Shown: positions 35,744 through 45,205 of the stretch, piece by piece | Position numbering within the stretch: position 1 is the first letter of the stretch | Layout: every line of letters starts with the position of its first letter | Source: Thiopontia sp964344135 | GTDB lineage: Bacteria > Pseudomonadota > Gammaproteobacteria > GCF-002020875 | Length of the DNA: 50,663 nt | Direction of reading: 5' to 3' | Assembly: GCA_964344135.1 (NCBI GenBank) | Contig: CAYFMF010000008.1 | Location: forward strand, 1-50,663 | The notes under the pieces: model-generated | Databases searched by the model: none | The model's input: only the letters and a program-made list of their open reading frames with translations | What the model was told of the DNA's origin: nothing | Translations under genes and position numbers: made by a program

Positions 35744-36793
35744 TCAGCCTCCCAGAACACCGTCAAACCAGGGGCCAATCTCCGCATAGATTGCGACCCC
35801 CTCGACAAAGAGCCAGAGAATGGTGACCGGCAGGAAGGCCTTCCACCCCAGACGCATGATCTGGTCATAGCGGTAGCGGGGGAAGGTTGCACGGAACCAG
35901 AGAAAGAAGAAGAGGAAGATCGACATCTTCATCAGCAGCCAGAACAGCCCCGGAACCCACGCCGTCAGCTCGCCCAGAACCGGAACCCCGGCAAATGGCG
36001 AGAGCCACCCCCCAAGGAAGAGGACACTGGAGAGCGCCGCAATCAGGATCATGTTGGCATACTCGGCCAGGAAGAAGATCGCAAAGGTCATGCCGGAGTA
36101 CTCGACATGGAAGCCGGCGACGATCTCGGACTCACCCTCTGCCACATCAAACGGGGCACGGTTGGTCTCCGCAACACCGGAGAGGAAATAGACCACAAAG
36201 AGCGGCAGCAGTGGCAGCCAGTACCAGTGGAGAACCCCCCCCTCCTGGGCACGAACAATATCACCCAGATTGAGGCTTCCGGCCGCCATCAATACTCCCA
36301 CCAGGGCAAAGCCCATCGCGATCTCGTAGGAGACCACCTGTGCCGCAGAGCGCAGCGCACCGAGGAATGCATACTTGGAGTTGGAGGCCCAGCCGGCAAT
36401 GATGACACCGTAGACCCCCACCGAGGTGAGTGCCAGGATATAGAGCAGCCCAGCATCCAGATTGGAGAGTACCATCCCATCATCAAACGGAATCACTGCC
36501 CAGGCGGCCAGCGCCGGCGCGATCGAGAGGATCGGTGCCACCACAAAGAGAACCTTGTTTGCACCGGTGGGGAGGATGATCTCCTTGAACATCAATTTCA
36601 GGGCATCGGCAATCGGCTGCAGCCACCCCTTGGGGCCGACCCGATTGGGGCCGATACGGATCTGCATATAGCCGATGATCTTGCGCTCTGCATAGGTGAG
36701 ATAGGCAACACCGAGCATCAATGGTGCCACAATGGCAACAATCTTGATCAGGGTCCAGAGCAGGGTGATCACCTCTTCCGGCAGTCCAAACAT
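35744..36793 (-). CDS. nuoH: NADH-quinone oxidoreductase subunit H
   Basis: Membrane subunit at the quinone cavity; 349 residues with about eight helices. The highly conserved loop AETNRAPFDVAEGESEIVAGFHVEYSG is split by nothing and intact, as is YAERKIIGYMQIRIGPNRVGP near the N-terminus. The ATG overlaps the nuoG TAA by one base (TAATG). Confidence 0.98.
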   Translation of the reverse strand: MFGLPEEVITLLWTLIKIVAIVAPLMLGVAYLTYAERKIIGYMQIRIGPNRVGPKGWLQPIADALKLMFKEIILPTGANKVLFVVAPILSIAPALAAWAVIPFDDGMVLSNLDAGLLYILALTSVGVYGVIIAGWASNSKYAFLGALRSAAQVVSYEIAMGFALVGVLMAAGSLNLGDIVRAQEGGVLHWYWLPLLPLFVVYFLSGVAETNRAPFDVAEGESEIVAGFHVEYSGMTFAIFFLAEYANMILIAALSSVLFLGGWLSPFAGVPVLGELTAWVPGLFWLLMKMSIFLFFFLWFRATFPRYRYDQIMRLGWKAFLPVTILWLFVEGVAIYAEIGPWFDGVLGG

Positions 36794-38991
36794 TATGCCG
36801 TCTCCTCTGTTGTCTCGTGCGGATTACCCGCCGCCAGCGGGGTCTTCTGCAGTGGCTCGGAGCGGCGGACCAGGGAGTCCACCGAATAGATCGGTCTCGC
36901 TGTCACAGCCGGTGATGCTGCGTTACCCAGATCGGCAGGAGCCTGCCAGGACCAGGATTTCGTCTCACCCCCTTCAACTGCACCCCTGACCTCTGCCACC
37001 ACCTCCTCTGAGCTGTCATGGTCAAAGCCGTCGATGTTGGCCAGGGTCCCCAGCACCCGCAGGATCTTCCATCCGGGTCGGGATTCACCCTTCGGTGCCA
37101 CGGCACCAGCAAAGCTCTGCCACCGCCCCTCTCCATTGACGAAGGTGCCGGAGGTCTCAGTGAAGGCGGCCAGTGGCAGTACCACATCCGCCTTCTCGCT
37201 GGAGATTCGGTCTCCAAACGAGGCGATCGAGACGACAAACTCGCTCCGCGCAATGATTGCATCCGTTGCTGCAGCTCCAGCAGCAAGGTCGTGATCTGTC
37301 TCAACCCCCATCAGCAGCAGCCCCCTGGGTGGCTCTGTCGCCATCGCAGCGGCTGTGGCGCCGATCGACTCAACTGCCGCACCGGCAGCCTCGTGGTGGG
37401 GAACGGCACCGGCAAGGTCACCACCCAGCGCATTGGCACCCTCGGTAACCACACTGAGTGTGGCGCCCGACATCGCTGCAATTGCAGACGCGAGGGCGTG
37501 GACCACGGCCTGATTTCCATCACGATAGGCCGACTCGCCCATCAGTACCATCGCCTGCTCTCCATTGAGCAGTGACTCTGCCATGGCACGGTGGGCATCC
37601 CCCACTGCTGCATCTGCAACCAGTGCAGAGAGCCCAGCGAGATCACCTCCCTTGCCGGACTCCACCAGCGCCCCGGCGATGGAGGCGAGTGCAGGGATCA
37701 GTCGATCGACCCCAATATTCTGTGAGAGCGGGAAGTTGAACTCAATCCCCTCTGGATTGACGGCAGAGACCGTGGCACCGGCAAGTGCCGCCTTGCGGAT
37801 CCGGTGCGAGAGCAGTGGCTGCTCACGCTGGATGTCGGAGCCGACAATCAGTACCGCATTCTGCCTCTCGATCTCCTCGATCGAGCAGCCCAGCTGAGGG
37901 GCGCCCTGGGCAGACTGCCCCGAGAAGTCCTGCTGCAGGAGACGATGGTCGATATTGTTTGAGCCCAATCCGCGCATCAGCTTCTGCAGCAGATAGAGCT
38001 CCTCAACGGTTCTGCTGGGTGAGGCGAGGGCACCAACGGCATCACCACCCTCTCCCTCTGCAATCTTGCTGAGCCCGGTGACCGCCTGCTCAAGTGCACC
38101 CTGCCAGTCGCTCTCAACCAGCGTGCCCTCGCTGTTACGCACCATCGGCTGGGTGATGCGGTCACTGCTATCGAGACCGAGATAGCTGAAACGGTCACGG
38201 TCCGAGATCCAGATCTCATTGACCGCCTCATTCTCCTGCGGGATGACACGCATCACCTTGCCGTTTCGGGTCTGAATCTGAATATTCGATCCCACCGCAT
38301 CATGCGGTGCGACTCCCGGAACACTCTTCAGCTCCCAGGAGCGGGCGCTGAAGAGGAAGGGTTTGGAGAGCAGAGCACCAACCGGACAGAGATCAATGAT
38401 GTTTCCGGAGAGCTCCGAACTCAATGCCTTGCGCACATAGGTGCCGATCTCCATATGGTCGCCACGGCCGGTGCCACCAATCTCGGCAATCCCGGCAATC
38501 TCGGTACCAAAACGGACACAGCGGGTACAGTGGATACAGCGGGTCATCTCGGTGGAGACCAGCGGGCCGTAATCCTTGTCCTTTACAATGCGCTTCTTCT
38601 CGGAGTAACGGCTCTGATCACCACCATATCCCAGTGCCATCTCCTGCAGATCACACTCTCCACCCTGATCACAGACCGGGCAGTCGAGTGGGTGGTTGAT
38701 CAGCAGAAACTCCATCACGCTCTTCTGGCTTGCAATCGCCCGGGGTGATTTTGTCCATGCCTTCATCCCGTCGGTTACCGGGGTTGCGCAGGCGGGGAGT
38801 GGCTTGGGTGCCTTCTCCACCTCAACCAGGCACATCCTGCAGTTGGCCGATACAGAGAGCTTCTTGTGGTAGCAGAAACGGGGGATGGAGATACCATTTG
38901 CATCGGCAACCTCGATCAACATCTGCCCCTGCCGCGCCTGCAGCGGGGTATCGTTGATCTCAATCGTGACCTGATCTTTCTGCGTATCCAT
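36793..38991 (-). CDS. nuoG: NADH-quinone oxidoreductase subunit G
   Basis: Large peripheral-arm subunit; 732 residues, shorter than the 908 of E. coli. The N-terminal ferredoxin-like [2Fe-2S] region (CYHKK..CRMC..C), the His-containing cluster segment (DCPVCDQGGECDLQ) and HCTRCVRF are clear. A molybdopterin-oxidoreductase-like domain without a cofactor follows (about 220-690), Ala/Gly-rich and less conserved at its C-terminus. Its start lies 151 bp after nuoF, a gap occupied by a nested inverted repeat. Confidence 0.97.
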   Translation of the reverse strand: MDTQKDQVTIEINDTPLQARQGQMLIEVADANGISIPRFCYHKKLSVSANCRMCLVEVEKAPKPLPACATPVTDGMKAWTKSPRAIASQKSVMEFLLINHPLDCPVCDQGGECDLQEMALGYGGDQSRYSEKKRIVKDKDYGPLVSTEMTRCIHCTRCVRFGTEIAGIAEIGGTGRGDHMEIGTYVRKALSSELSGNIIDLCPVGALLSKPFLFSARSWELKSVPGVAPHDAVGSNIQIQTRNGKVMRVIPQENEAVNEIWISDRDRFSYLGLDSSDRITQPMVRNSEGTLVESDWQGALEQAVTGLSKIAEGEGGDAVGALASPSRTVEELYLLQKLMRGLGSNNIDHRLLQQDFSGQSAQGAPQLGCSIEEIERQNAVLIVGSDIQREQPLLSHRIRKAALAGATVSAVNPEGIEFNFPLSQNIGVDRLIPALASIAGALVESGKGGDLAGLSALVADAAVGDAHRAMAESLLNGEQAMVLMGESAYRDGNQAVVHALASAIAAMSGATLSVVTEGANALGGDLAGAVPHHEAAGAAVESIGATAAAMATEPPRGLLLMGVETDHDLAAGAAATDAIIARSEFVVSIASFGDRISSEKADVVLPLAAFTETSGTFVNGEGRWQSFAGAVAPKGESRPGWKILRVLGTLANIDGFDHDSSEEVVAEVRGAVEGGETKSWSWQAPADLGNAASPAVTARPIYSVDSLVRRSEPLQKTPLAAGNPHETTEETA

Positions 38992-39098
38992 TTCAGATCA
39001 CCCCTGCGCGAATCCATCTCTGCGTTTCAAAATGGTCATTTACACTCGTAAACTCACATTTTGTGCCTTGACCTCTATCCGCGCAGAAGCGATCTGAA
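38992..39098. repeat. 107-bp nested inverted repeat between nuoF and nuoG
   Basis: Four concentric pairs: TTCAGATC / GATCTGAA (38992-38999, 39091-39098), CTGCGCG / CGCGCAG (39004-39010, 39080-39086), CAAAATG / CATTTTG (39028-39034, 39057-39063) and TTTAC / GTAAA (39039-39043, 39048-39052). It could form one long stem-loop in the nuo mRNA directly upstream of nuoG. Its sequence differs from elements A-E, so it is a second repeat type. Confidence 0.8.
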
Positions 39099-39142
39099 CG
39101 GATATGGATGATTGGTAAACAGTCAGTTCTTTTCATTGTGTT

Positions 39143-40420
39143 CTACCAGTCCGATCTCACCATGCACTGCTTGTGGTCAATGTGGTGCTGGAACTCATCA
39201 CGGTAGTGCTTGAGGAAGCTGCGCACCGGCATCGCGGCTGCATCCCCGAGGGCACAGATGGTGTTCCCCTCAATATTTCCGGCCACATTGTCGAGCAGGT
39301 CGAGATCCTCATCTCGCCCCTCTCCATCCTCAATTCTCTGCAGCATCCGATAGAGCCAGCCAGTCCCCTCGCGACAGGGGGTACACTGCCCACAGGACTC
39401 CTCATAATAGAAGTAGGAGAGACGGGCCAGTACGCGCGGCATGCAGGTGGTCTCATCCATCACGATCACGGAGCCGGCACCGAGCATCGATCCCGCTGAG
39501 GCGATGGAGTCGTAATCCATGTTGACCTCCATCATCTGCTCGCCAGGGACCACTGGTGTCGAGGATCCGCCGGGGATGACCGCCTTCAGCTGGTGTCCCT
39601 CCCGGACGCCACCCGCCATCTCCAGCAGCTCGGAGAACGGGGTACCGATTGGCACCTCATAGTTTCCGGGCCTGTTGACATGACCGGAGACGGAGAAGAG
39701 CTTCTCACCCCCGGCATTGGGCACGCCCAGATCGGCAAACCACTGCCCGCCATTGGCAAGAATGACAGGAATCGAGGCGAGGCTCTCGGTATTGTTGATT
39801 GTTGTCGGACGTCCATAGAGTCCAAATCCGGCAGGGAATGGTGGCTTGAAGCGGGGCTGCCCCTTCTTCCCCTCAATGGAGTTGAGGAGTGCAGTCTCCT
39901 CTCCACAGACATAGGCCCCTGCCCCGAGGTGGGAGTGGAGCTGGAAATCGAAGCCGCTGCCGAGGATATTCTCTCCCAGCAGTCCGGCGGCACGCGCCTC
40001 CTCCAGTGCCCCCTCGAAACGGCTGTAGGGCTCCCAGAACTCACCACGAATATAGTTGTAGCCGGCCGATGCGCCGATGCAGTAGCCGGCAATGATCATC
40101 CCCTCAATCAGCTGGTGGGGGTTGTAGCGCAGAATGTCGCGATCCTTGCAGGTTCCCGGCTCCCCCTCATCCGAGTTGCAGACAATATACTTCTGCCCGG
40201 GGGCATTGCGCGGCATGAAGCTCCACTTCAGCCCGGTCGGAAAGCCCGCTCCACCACGTCCACGCAGTGCAGAGATCTTGATCTCCTCAATCAGATCCTC
40301 GGGTGGGCTCTTTTCGGAGAGTATCCTTTTCAGAACCTCATAGCCACCGTTGCTCTGGTAGGCAGCAAGGGTCCATGAGCTCTCGAGATGGTTGTTTCTG
40401 AAACAGACCTGATTTGCCAC
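39143..40420 (-). CDS. nuoF: NADH-quinone oxidoreductase subunit F
   Basis: NADH- and FMN-binding subunit with cluster N3; 425 residues. The NADH/FMN segments GRGGAGFPTGLKW and CNSDEGEPGTCKDRD and the [4Fe-4S] motif CGQCTPCREGT with a later Cys are present. The start is GTG at 40420, with AGGAG nine bases upstream inside the end of nuoE. Two bases separate it from the nuoE stop. Confidence 0.97.
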   Translation of the reverse strand: MANQVCFRNNHLESSWTLAAYQSNGGYEVLKRILSEKSPPEDLIEEIKISALRGRGGAGFPTGLKWSFMPRNAPGQKYIVCNSDEGEPGTCKDRDILRYNPHQLIEGMIIAGYCIGASAGYNYIRGEFWEPYSRFEGALEEARAAGLLGENILGSGFDFQLHSHLGAGAYVCGEETALLNSIEGKKGQPRFKPPFPAGFGLYGRPTTINNTESLASIPVILANGGQWFADLGVPNAGGEKLFSVSGHVNRPGNYEVPIGTPFSELLEMAGGVREGHQLKAVIPGGSSTPVVPGEQMMEVNMDYDSIASAGSMLGAGSVIVMDETTCMPRVLARLSYFYYEESCGQCTPCREGTGWLYRMLQRIEDGEGRDEDLDLLDNVAGNIEGNTICALGDAAAMPVRSFLKHYRDEFQHHIDHKQCMVRSDW

Positions 40421-40422
40421 GG

Positions 40423-40914
40423 CTAGCGCTCCTGTCTCAGTTCGTCGAGCAGACGGTCGATCTTCTCGGGGTTGAGGTGCTCATGGTAGTGCTCGCCGAT
40501 CTGCATTACCGGTGCATTGACACAGGCACCAAGGCACTCCACCTCCTTGAGCGAGAACATTCCATCCTCGGTCACCTCGCCAAGGCCGATCCCCAGCCTC
40601 TCCTCAAGGTGGTCTACCACCCCTTTGGAGTTCTTCAGCATGCAGGAGATGTTGGTGCAGACACAGAGCTTGTGTCTGCCCACCGGCTCTCTCTCATACA
40701 TCGAGTAGAAGGTGGCCACCTCGTAGACACTGATCGGCGGCATATCGAGATAGGCCGCAACCTCATCCATCAGATCGGTGGTGATGGAGCCGTCATTCTC
40801 ATCCTGCACGATGCGCAGTGCGGCCATCACTGCAGACTGCTTCTGATCCTCCGGATACTTCTCGATCCAGCGGTCAATATCTGCACGTGCCACATCGGAG
40901 ATCAGGCTACTCAT
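40423..40914 (-). CDS. nuoE: NADH-quinone oxidoreductase subunit E
   Basis: Thioredoxin-like [2Fe-2S] (N1a) subunit; 163 residues. The four cysteine ligands are in CTNISC and CLGAC. The frame is open further upstream, but the ATG at 40914 has a good GGGGAGC nine bases before it and gives the normal length. Confidence 0.97.
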   Translation of the reverse strand: MSSLISDVARADIDRWIEKYPEDQKQSAVMAALRIVQDENDGSITTDLMDEVAAYLDMPPISVYEVATFYSMYEREPVGRHKLCVCTNISCMLKNSKGVVDHLEERLGIGLGEVTEDGMFSLKEVECLGACVNAPVMQIGEHYHEHLNPEKIDRLLDELRQER

Positions 40915-40962
40915 GCTTTGCGCTCCCCACTGCATTGCAACAGCCACTGTAGCGATAATCAT

Positions 40963-42216
40963 TCATCGGTCAATCTCTCCAAATACAACATCCATGCTAC
41001 CGATCACCGCCACCACATCGGCCAGCATGTGCCCCTTCACCATATCGTCCATTGCGGAGAGGTGGGCAAAGCCGGGGGCACGAATCTTCAGGCGGTAGGG
41101 CTTGTTGGCCCCATCGGAGAGGATATAGGTTCCAAACTCCCCCTTCGGATGCTCGACAGCAGCGTATGCCTCTCCCGCAGGGATGCTGTACCCCTCGGTA
41201 AAGTACTTGAAGTGGTGGATCAGGGACTCCATCCCCTCCTTCATCTCCGTCCGTGGCGGCGGTGCCATCTTCTGGTTCTCCGCCATCACCGGGCCGGAGT
41301 TGTTTCTCAGCCACTCCACGCACTGCCTGATGATGCGGTTGGATTCACGCATCTCGGCCACCCGCACCAGATAGCGGTCATAGCAGTCGCCATTGACCCC
41401 GATGGGAATGTCAAAATCGAGTCGGTCATAGACCTCATAGGGCTGCTTGCGTCGCAGATCCCAGGCAACCCCGGAGCCCCGAATCATCGGACCGGTAAAG
41501 CCCAGCTGCTTGGCCAGATCGGGTGGAATCACACCGATATCGACCGTACGCTGCTTCCAGATCCGGTTGTCGGTCAGCAGGGTCTCGTACTCGTCCACCA
41601 GCCCGGGGAAGCGGTCGGTGAAGTCCTCGATAAAGTCGAGCACGGATCCCTCGCGCGCCGCATTGAGACGCTTCAGCTCCTTCTCGCTGCGCCAGCGGTT
41701 GGCCTCATGTTTTGGCATCTCCTCCGGGAGGTCGCGATAGACACCACCGGGACGATAGTAGGCGGCGTGCATGCGGGCACCGGAGACCGCCTCGTAGAGA
41801 TCCATCAGATCCTCACGCTCACGGAAGCAGTAGAGGAAGACAGTCATCGCACCCACATCGAGCGCATGGGTGCCGAGCCACATCAGGTGGTTGAGGATGC
41901 GGGTGATCTCGTCAAACATCACCCGGATATATTGTGCACGCTCCGGAACCTCCAGCTGCAGCATCTTCTCGATGGTCATCACATAGGCGTGCTCGTTGCA
42001 CATCATCGAGACATAATCCAGACGATCCATATAGGGGATGCTCTGGTTATAGATGCGCTGCTCGGCCAGCTTTTCGGTTGCGCGGTGGAGCAGACCAATA
42101 TGGGGATCGGCCCGCTCGATGGTCTCGCCATCCATCTCCAGGATCAGGCGCAGTACACCATGGGCCGCTGGGTGCTGGGGGCCGAAGTTGAGCGTAAAGT
42201 TCTTGATCTCAGACAT
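40963..42216 (-). CDS. nuoD: NADH-quinone oxidoreductase subunit D
   Basis: 49-kDa-type quinone-site subunit; 417 residues, not fused to NuoC (E. coli has a NuoCD fusion). It begins with the family's FTLNFGPQHPAAHGVLRL, containing the quinone-site His, and has HIGLLHRATEKL. Its start overlaps the end of nuoC by eight bases, so coupled translation is likely. Confidence 0.98.
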   Translation of the reverse strand: MSEIKNFTLNFGPQHPAAHGVLRLILEMDGETIERADPHIGLLHRATEKLAEQRIYNQSIPYMDRLDYVSMMCNEHAYVMTIEKMLQLEVPERAQYIRVMFDEITRILNHLMWLGTHALDVGAMTVFLYCFREREDLMDLYEAVSGARMHAAYYRPGGVYRDLPEEMPKHEANRWRSEKELKRLNAAREGSVLDFIEDFTDRFPGLVDEYETLLTDNRIWKQRTVDIGVIPPDLAKQLGFTGPMIRGSGVAWDLRRKQPYEVYDRLDFDIPIGVNGDCYDRYLVRVAEMRESNRIIRQCVEWLRNNSGPVMAENQKMAPPPRTEMKEGMESLIHHFKYFTEGYSIPAGEAYAAVEHPKGEFGTYILSDGANKPYRLKIRAPGFAHLSAMDDMVKGHMLADVVAVIGSMDVVFGEIDR

Positions 42217-42811
42217 AGCGGTTGTCCTTGCGGATCACACGCGGCGTATTGACCCGCTCCTCAATCGAGACCGGCTCGTAGACCACACGCTGTTGAAGCT
42301 CGTCATAGCGCATCTCGACATGACCCACCATCGGGAAATCCTTGCGGAAGGGGTGCCCCATAAAGCCGTAGTCGGTCAGGATCCTTCTCAGGTCGGGATG
42401 TTCGTCAAATACAATCCCGTAGAGATCAAAGGCCTCGCGCTCATACCAGTTGACCGATTTCCAGATCTCCACCACCGAGGGGACCACAGGGAACTCATCA
42501 TCCTCTGCAAAGACACGGACCCGCAACCGCTCATTGAGTCTTACCGACAAGAGATGGAGAACCGCTGCATAGCGCTTTCCGCTCCATGACGCCCCCGCCT
42601 CCTCTCCATACCCGGAGTAGTCGACCCCACAGAGGTCGATCAGCTGCTCCATCTGAAAATGGGGCCTCTCTCTGAGCCCCTGGCAGAGCTCCAGGTAGTC
42701 ACCACTGCCGACCTCGACCGTGAGCTCGCCATGCGCCTCACTGAAGGAGAGCTCCATCTCCTCAAACTGCTCCTCAATCCGCTCCTGCAGCGTGTCGTCA
42801 GTCAGTGCCAT
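42209..42811 (-). CDS. nuoC: NADH-quinone oxidoreductase subunit C
   Basis: 30-kDa-type peripheral subunit; 200 residues. The signature WYEREAFDLYGIVFDEHPDLRRIL and GHPFRKDFP are intact. It starts five bases after the nuoB stop. Confidence 0.97.
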   Translation of the reverse strand: MALTDDTLQERIEEQFEEMELSFSEAHGELTVEVGSGDYLELCQGLRERPHFQMEQLIDLCGVDYSGYGEEAGASWSGKRYAAVLHLLSVRLNERLRVRVFAEDDEFPVVPSVVEIWKSVNWYEREAFDLYGIVFDEHPDLRRILTDYGFMGHPFRKDFPMVGHVEMRYDELQQRVVYEPVSIEERVNTPRVIRKDNRYV

Positions 42812-42816
42812 AATCG

Positions 42817-43293
42817 TTAACGTGCGATGGTGTTGGTACGACGGATCTTGTCGTGGAGTTGAAGGATTCCGTAGAAGAGCGCCTCTGCAGTGGGAGGGCA
42901 GCCCGGCACATAGATATCCACCGGGACCACGCGATCACAGCCACGAACCACCGAGTAGGAGTAGTGGTAATATCCGCCGCCATTGGCACAGGAGCCCATG
43001 GAGATCACCCAGCGCGGCTCTGACATCTGATCATAGACCTTGCGCAGTGCCGGGGCCATCTTGTTGACCAGGGTACCGGCCACAATCATCACATCGGATT
43101 GTCGTGGACTGGGCCGGAAGATCATGCCGAAACGGTCCAGATCATAACGGGCGGCCGCAGAGTGCATCATCTCGACCGCACAGCAGGCGAGACCAAAGGT
43201 CATCGGCCACATCGAGCCGGTGCGTGCCCAGTTGATCAGCTTGTCGGCGGTGGTGGTAACCACCCCCTCTTCCAGCAGCCCCTCTATTCCCAT
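42817..43293 (-). CDS. nuoB: NADH-quinone oxidoreductase subunit B
   Basis: Holds cluster N2, the last electron carrier before quinone; 158 residues. Ligands appear as the tandem Cys in GLACCAVEMM, the Cys in GSCANGGG and that in VPGCPPTAEA. The longer open frame (to 43404) is not used: the ATG at 43293 has AAGGGGG upstream and overlaps the nuoA stop by ten bases. Confidence 0.98.
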   Translation of the reverse strand: MGIEGLLEEGVVTTTADKLINWARTGSMWPMTFGLACCAVEMMHSAAARYDLDRFGMIFRPSPRQSDVMIVAGTLVNKMAPALRKVYDQMSEPRWVISMGSCANGGGYYHYSYSVVRGCDRVVPVDIYVPGCPPTAEALFYGILQLHDKIRRTNTIAR

Positions 43294-43640
43294 TCCAGAG
43301 CCCCCTTCTTCCACTCGTAGATAAAGCCGATCACCAGAATCACCAGGAAGATCCCCATTGCGGCAAGCCCAACCACACCAATCCTGTCGAGCACAACGGC
43401 CCACGGGAAGAGGAATGCAATTTCCAGGTCAAAGATGATAAAGAGGATGGCGACCAGGTAGAAACGGACATCAAACTTCATGCGCGAGTCCTCGAAGGCC
43501 TCAAAACCGCACTCATAGGGGGAGTTCTTTTCACGATCCGGGCGATGCTCACCCAGCAGAAAACCGATGGCAATGGGGCCGACCCCAACAGCCAGACCAA
43601 CGATGATAAAGAGTAAAACTGGTAGGTAGTTTTCTAACAT
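43284..43640 (-). CDS. nuoA: NADH-quinone oxidoreductase subunit A
   Basis: Membrane subunit with three helices, 118 residues, containing the conserved PYECGFEAF loop and RFYLVAILFIIFDLEIAFLFPWA helix. First gene of the 14-gene nuoA-N operon (43640 down to 29108). The Shine-Dalgarno is weak (AGGGTG at 14 bases). Confidence 0.97.
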   Translation of the reverse strand: MLENYLPVLLFIIVGLAVGVGPIAIGFLLGEHRPDREKNSPYECGFEAFEDSRMKFDVRFYLVAILFIIFDLEIAFLFPWAVVLDRIGVVGLAAMGIFLVILVIGFIYEWKKGALEWE

Positions 43641-43763
43641 TATTATTGTCTACACCCTGCTTCAACCAGGATTCTAACCAACATCCCCTTGCATCAGATT
43701 CCGTTCCGGAGCAGGCTCCGCAGAGAAAACTGAGATTTCACGGAAATCCTTCCCGGAATTCCC

Positions 43764-43793
43764 AGTGTACCCTCTCCATGATGGAGGAGACAA
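43764..43793 (-). promoter_or_regulatory. Weak candidate promoter for the nuo operon
   Basis: Minus strand TTGTCT (43788-43793), 18-bp spacer, TACACT (43764-43769) in the 188-bp gap between tRNA-Leu and nuoA. A TAGAAT closer to nuoA lacks a -35. No other start signal was found in this gap, and no terminator after the tRNA. Confidence 0.3.
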
Positions 43794-43828
43794 ATCATTT
43801 CGACCGTTGACCCCTTCCACCTCTTATA

Positions 43829-43913
43829 TGGTGCCGAAGGCCGGACTTGAACCGGCACGGCTTACGCCACTACCCCCTCAAGATAGCGTGTCTACCAATT
43901 CCACCACTTCGGC
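43829..43913 (-). tRNA. tRNA-Leu(GAG)
   Basis: 85 nt with encoded CCA, long variable arm typical of class II tRNAs, acceptor stem GCCGAAG / CTTCGGC, and loop UUGAGGG giving anticodon GAG (reads CUU/CUC). It lies 9 bp after the secG stop, as leuU does in E. coli, and is probably cotranscribed with tpiA-secG. Confidence 0.97.
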
Positions 43914-43922
43914 AATTACTTT

Positions 43923-44288
43923 TTACTTCTCTTCACCCCTCTCTGCAGGAAGGGGAATTCCGGCAGGAGCCGCAGCCTCCTGCTCAAAAATCTTCTCCTC
44001 AACCGGAGGCGGAATCTCCGCCTCCACCCGATCCACTACACTGGCTGCAGTGTCGTCAGTCTGGCCGGCAAAGTAGGCCAGTGAGAGGCTGGTGATAAAA
44101 AAGATCGTTGCGAGTCCTGCAGTCAGGCGTGTCATGAATGAGGCGGAGCCCTGAGAGCCAAAAACGGTTGCAGAGGCTCCACTGCCGAATGCGGCACCGG
44201 CATCGGCCCCCTTTCCCTGCTGTATCAGGATCAGACCGACCATCGCAACAGCGGCGAACACATGAACCAATAGAAGTACTGTCTGCAT
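43923..44288 (-). CDS. secG: Preprotein translocase subunit SecG
   Basis: Auxiliary SecYEG channel subunit; 121 residues, two hydrophobic helices (about 3-22 and 55-75) joined by the conserved Gly/Ala/Ser-rich GKGADAGAAFGSGASATVFG loop. The C-terminal 45 residues are acidic and Pro/Ala/Glu-rich, as often seen in this variable tail. It is followed by tRNA-Leu and preceded by tpiA (22 bp). Confidence 0.95.
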   Translation of the reverse strand: MQTVLLLVHVFAAVAMVGLILIQQGKGADAGAAFGSGASATVFGSQGSASFMTRLTAGLATIFFITSLSLAYFAGQTDDTAASVVDRVEAEIPPPVEEKIFEQEAAAPAGIPLPAERGEEK

Positions 44289-44310
44289 CTGAAATACTCT
44301 GAATAAAACG

Positions 44311-45063
44311 CTATTCTGCTGCGCGGCCGATCGCCAAAAAATCTTCCGCCTTCAGTGAGGCCCCGCCAATCAGGCCACCATCAATATCAGGCTGTGCCAG
44401 CAGCTCGGCGGCATTGCCTGCATTCATGCTGCCTCCGTACTGAATTCGCAGCCCATCGGCAACCGCCTGGTCCTGGCGGGCAATATGGTTGCGGATAAAG
44501 GCATGCACCTCCTGCGCCTGCTCAGGGGTAGCGGTCTTGCCGGTACCGATCGCCCAGACCGGCTCATAGGCGATGATGGAGTTCTCAAAAGCCGACACGC
44601 CACAGCTACTGATTACAGCGTCAATCTGACGCGCACAGACCGCCTCGGTGACACCCTCTTCGCGCTCCTCCAGCAGCTCCCCCACACAGAGAATTGGGGT
44701 CAGCCCCGCATCCTGTGCGGCCTTGAACTTCTCTGCCACCAGCTCATCACTCTCGCCACGGATGTTGCGGCGCTCGGAGTGGCCAACAATGACATATTTG
44801 CAGCCAAAATCGTTGAGCATGGATCCAGCAATCTCACCGGTGTAGGCACCGGATGCCGCATTGCTCAAGTCCTGCGCCCCCAGTGCGATCGCTGATCCCT
44901 CAATCAGGGAGGAGACCTCGGCAAGATAGGCCGCTGGTGGGCAGACCGCCATCTCTGCACGGGTAACCTCGCCAATCCCCTCATTCAGACCCGCAACGAG
45001 GGTACGGATACTCTCCAGAGATCCATTCATCTTCCAGTTTCCGGCAATAATCGGCTGTCTCAT
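44311..45063 (-). CDS. tpiA: Triosephosphate isomerase
   Basis: Interconverts dihydroxyacetone phosphate and glyceraldehyde 3-phosphate; 250 residues. N-terminal GNWKMNG with catalytic Lys, VGHSERR with catalytic His, AYEPVWAIGTG with catalytic Glu and the phosphate-binding YGGSMN are all present. Start chosen at 45063 (MRQPIIAGNWKMNG; AAGGGAG upstream). An in-frame ATG at 45099 has an equally good AGAGGAG, because the upstream sequence is partly duplicated. Confidence 0.97.
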   Translation of the reverse strand: MRQPIIAGNWKMNGSLESIRTLVAGLNEGIGEVTRAEMAVCPPAAYLAEVSSLIEGSAIALGAQDLSNAASGAYTGEIAGSMLNDFGCKYVIVGHSERRNIRGESDELVAEKFKAAQDAGLTPILCVGELLEEREEGVTEAVCARQIDAVISSCGVSAFENSIIAYEPVWAIGTGKTATPEQAQEVHAFIRNHIARQDQAVADGLRIQYGGSMNAGNAAELLAQPDIDGGLIGGASLKAEDFLAIGRAAE

Positions 45064-45205
45064 TGGCAACTCCCTTCCATCCATTCCTTTCAATATCATC
45101 TGGCAACTCCTCTGGCATCCATGGCCGGAGAAACACCAAAATTGCAGGCGCGAATCTTATCGACTCACCCCCAATAAATCAATCGAAATCGTAACGATCC
45201 AGCGG

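Noticed and set aside
40414..42252. 612-codon plus-strand frame opposite nuoE and nuoD
   Set aside because: Spans two well-defined minus-strand genes and has no ribosome-binding site or family similarity.
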